Source: JBKPNX01 sp046732855
GTDB taxonomy: Bacteria > Pseudomonadota > Alphaproteobacteria > Geminicoccales > Geminicoccaceae
DNA: 15,633 bases
NCBI GenBank assembly: GCA_046732855.1
Contig: JBKPNX010000171.1
Span: 1 to 15,633 of the forward strand
Direction: 5' to 3'
Of this stretch, positions 13,445 to 15,633 are shown piece by piece; the first letter of the stretch is position 1; every line of letters begins with the position of its first letter. The notes under the pieces are model-generated. The model did not search any database and was not told the DNA's origin. It saw nothing but the letters and a program-made list of their open reading frames with translations. Position numbers and translations under genes: made by a program.

Positions 13445-14062
13445 TCAAAGCTGAATGGCGCGCCGATGAACGAGCTCACCGGATGCGAGGTACGCGAGCT
13501 CATCCTCCGTTGACGTCCGACCGAGCACTGCATTGCGATGAGGATGGCGACCGAAGCGAGCGATAACGTCGCGATGGCCGCGCGCCTGCGATGCCGAATG
13601 CGCATAGAGCTTCTGCAGATGCTCCGGCGCCTCGCCGGCGAGAGCTTCACAAAGCGCAACGCAGCGCTCGAGCAGCGCGATCTGCTCCGAGTGGCCGAGG
13701 GGAAGCACAAAGAAGGTCTTCTCCCATACGGTTGCCAGTTGAGCGTAGTGTCCGCACTCGAGGCCATCGATGGCGAGGCGGAGGGCCTTGCTGTCCTGCG
13801 CGAATGCTTGCGCGGTATCGCGGTAGACCGATCGCGAGAACTGATCGAGCACGATGATGAGCGCCAGTCGCGAGCGCGCCGCGTGCTCCCAGCCGTCAAG
13901 TTCGCCCTGACAGGCCGCCTGGAGCACCGGCTTGTATTGCTCGATGATGGCCGGGTCGGCGCCCCCTCGAAACCACCACTCGAATTGGCGGCGATGGGTC
14001 TCCTGGTCCGCATCCAGCCCCGCCGGGAACCAGAATCCGAGAATATCCTCCGGTGTTGTCAT
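13445..14062 (-). CDS. DUF924 family protein
   Basis: ATG 14062 (MTTPEDILGFWFPAGLDADQ) has GAGAGG just upstream; the longer start at 14116 lacks support. The 205-aa sequence shows the family's sequential motifs. They are FWF near the N-terminus, VLDQFSRSVYRDTAQAFAQD (about 71-90), the run FFVLPLGHSEQIALLERCVA and HRDVIARFGRHPHRNAVLGR, followed by TSTEDELAYL. DUF924 proteins are alpha-helical TPR-like cytosolic proteins found across proteobacteria with no settled function. The gene is not a phage structural component. It lies in phage orientation between terminase and gpW, bounded by a 9-bp direct repeat, and so is inserted cargo with its own ribosome-binding site. The coding frame is intact. 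Confidence 0.88.
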   Translation of the reverse strand: MTTPEDILGFWFPAGLDADQETHRRQFEWWFRGGADPAIIEQYKPVLQAACQGELDGWEHAARSRLALIIVLDQFSRSVYRDTAQAFAQDSKALRLAIDGLECGHYAQLATVWEKTFFVLPLGHSEQIALLERCVALCEALAGEAPEHLQKLYAHSASQARGHRDVIARFGRHPHRNAVLGRTSTEDELAYLASGELVHRRAIQL

Positions 14063-14128
14063 GACGGCCTCTCGTCTTCCATCCGCAACTGCCGTCTTCC
14101 TGGCGGCGCGGCGCACAACTTCTCGACA

Positions 14129-14137
14129 CGGGGCACT
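14129..14137. repeat. 9-bp direct repeat, terminase side of DUF924 insert
   Basis: This is the second copy of CGGGGCACT, 8 bp beyond the terminase stop codon. Flanking bases differ from the copy at 13338-13346, so the repeat is exactly 9 bp. Its outer side continues into the terminase stop region and its inner side into the DUF924 leader, which defines one insertion junction. Confidence 0.6.
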
Positions 14138-14145
14138 TTAGAAAT

Positions 14146-15633
14146 CTACCGCGCCATGTAACCGCTGTGGATCACCTGCCGCGCCGGCGCGCGCACCACG
14201 GGCACCCGCGGCAAAGCCGGCTCGGACTCATCTTGCCCAACCGTTCGCGCCAGCGATTCCTCCATCCGCCGCCAGTGCCGCTCCTCGAACCGGTCGAGCC
14301 CGTAGATCGCGGCCGCGGCACGGGCATAGACGCGGCAGTCGAGCGCCTCATTGCGCCGCCCGAGTTCCTTCTCCCACGAGCCGCGCGGGAAGCCTTTGAC
14401 CATGCGGGTCACCAGGCGCTCGGCCGTGAGCTGCTTGAAATACTCCTCGCCGTACTGCGGAAAGTGGCAGGCGCCTGGAGGATAGGTCGCACCCGCCTCG
14501 AGCGCCTCGTCCGTCGGCCATTCCAGCTTCAGCCAGCGGTACAGCTCGCCCTTCGCGACCGGCGTGCCGACCGACCAAACCCGCAGACCGCGGCGCTTGC
14601 CGCCGGCGTCGGCGCGCGAGACCGAGAGCAGCAGCGCCGTTTCCTGGTCCCGCCCCTTGACCGCGACCGCGGTACGCGGCTGCCGCGCCGCGGCGCCGGC
14701 CGGCCCCCAGCTCGCCTGCGGGTGCTGCCGCACCCAGGCGTAGACGTCCTGGGTCGCGTAGCCGGCGTCGAGGCACATCACCCGAATCGGCAGCGTGTGG
14801 CCGCTGGCGTGCGGCCAGTCCCGTTCGAGCACCGCGTCCAGCCTCGCCCAGACCTCGGCTCGTGCCGTATCGCCTTCGATCACACGATAGTCGACCGACC
14901 AGCTCTCCTTACCCCGGCCCCAGGCGACGACCTCGACCTCGATCCGGTCCTTCTGCACGTCGACGCCGGCGGTGAGGAACAGGCCGGCCTCGGGCACGAT
15001 GCCGATGCGGTAGATCTCCCGCCGCTCATACAGCCGCTGCCACTCCGGCGCCTCGGCCTCCTCCTCGAACGGCAGCCCGAGCACCGTGTTGACAAAGCCC
15101 TTCATCAGGTCGGGCGTCTTTTGGGCTTGTTCGTACATCTCCGCAGCGTCCGCCCAGCTGAACCACCCGACCGGGCTGTAGAGGCTGGACAGATGGAATC
15201 CGGCGGTGCGGCCGTCGCTCTCAGCGGTGGACCGCCACGCGCCGTGCTCCAGCATCCAGGTCTTGTGCCGCTCGCCGATCAGCGCGCCGCAGTGCGCGCA
15301 GGCGTACTCCGCTTCCCGCGGCCGGCTCTCCGGCCAGCGGAGGTTGGCGAGCTCCAGCGTCTGGTGCTCGGCGCAGTGCGGGCAGGGCACGAAGTAGCGG
15401 CGCTGATCGCTCGACCCATACTCCCGCTCGATCCGCGACAGCCCCTTGGTCTTAGGCGTCGAGACCAGTAGGATCTTCCGCCTCTGGAAGGTTGCCGACC
15501 GCCGCTCGGCCAGCAGGATCGGGTCGCCTTCGCCCTCGACATCGCCCGGGTAGCCGTCGACCTCGTCGAGGAACAGATAGCGCGCCGGCATGGAGCGCAG
15601 CCCAACCGCTGTTGGCGCCGGTGAGGATCAGCA
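14146..15633 (-). pseudogene. Terminase large subunit (GpA family), partial, probable frameshift at the window edge
   Basis: From MPARYLFLDEVDGYPGDVEG the frame runs 481 codons to 14146. It has the Walker B-type FLDEVD, the coupling motif LLVSTPKTKG and a zinc-binding CPHC...CAHCG pair. The nuclease domain reads TAGVDVQKDRIEVEVVAWGR and LDAGYATQDVYAWVRQHP, ending GSWEKELGRRNEALDCRVYA. GpA-type subunits pump DNA into the head and cut it. Relatives read ...LTGANSA-VGLRSMPARYLF. Here LILTGANS lies in one frame and AVGLRSM in another, joined at AACAGCG-GTTGGG (about 15607), as if two bases were lost, and the ATG frame hits TGA at 15628-15630. The upstream ATPase part (Walker A) lies outside the window. 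A sequencing error would also explain the shift. Confidence 0.8.

Noticed and set aside
13336..14013. Long upstream extension of the gpW frame through the DUF924 gene
   Set aside because: The extension is Arg/Ser-rich out-of-frame reading of DUF924. The gpW ATG at 13335 gives a protein of the correct length.
14167..15471. Long plus-strand open frame (434 codons) opposite the terminase
   Set aside because: It is an antisense shadow of a GC-rich coding gene, with Arg/Leu/Pro/Ala-rich composition and no recognisable domain.
1..15633. CRISPR arrays, tRNA or rRNA genes
   Set aside because: No regularly spaced repeats, cloverleaf-forming segments or conserved rRNA stretches were seen on either strand.

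Overview
The window is a GC-rich stretch of an alphaproteobacterial chromosome. It is dominated by the head and tail morphogenesis genes of a lambda/GTA-like siphophage, read right to left on the minus strand. The alphaproteobacterial assignment rests on a DUF2460 (GTA gp12-type) tail gene remnant, a MucR/Ros regulator fragment and a GGAAC-type general-stress promoter. The genus cannot be told from this sequence.

Phage order from the right edge: terminase large subunit (cut by the window edge and probably frameshifted), gpW-type connector, lambda-type portal, ClpP-like head protease with a nested scaffold start, head decoration protein, E-type major capsid protein, FII-like head-tail joining protein, a DUF6441-like tail protein, tail terminator, tail tube, and a tail assembly chaperone whose two overlapping frames carry a textbook -1 frameshift signal. 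Next come a collapsed DUF2460 gene, a small unknown gene and a frameshifted LamG-like protein running off the left edge. No tape-measure gene is present: only about 1.05 kb, filled with oppositely oriented gene fragments, separates the chaperone from the DUF2460 remnant. The particle is therefore very probably defective even though the head genes look intact.

The most unusual aspect is that host-type genes sit in the junctions between phage genes. A DUF924 gene lies between terminase and gpW, with a 9-bp direct repeat at the two junctions. A haloacetate/fluoroacetate-dehalogenase-like hydrolase lies just after the head-tail joining gene, and a diverged second copy of that gene's last 60 bp lies on its far side. 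Two small membrane protein genes fill the next junction. A secreted PRC-barrel gene, a secreted fasciclin gene and a MucR fragment occupy the tail-tip end behind a possible EcfG promoter. Fragments of a FAD-linked oxidase and of a zinc-ribbon-like protein fill the former tape-measure region.

Together this looks like a decaying prophage used as a landing zone for accessory genes. The head operon keeps its couplings (ATGA, TGATG and 3-4 nt gaps), while the terminase, tape-measure, DUF2460 and LamG genes show deletion or frameshift. Two insertions have junctions precise enough to suggest how they arrived.
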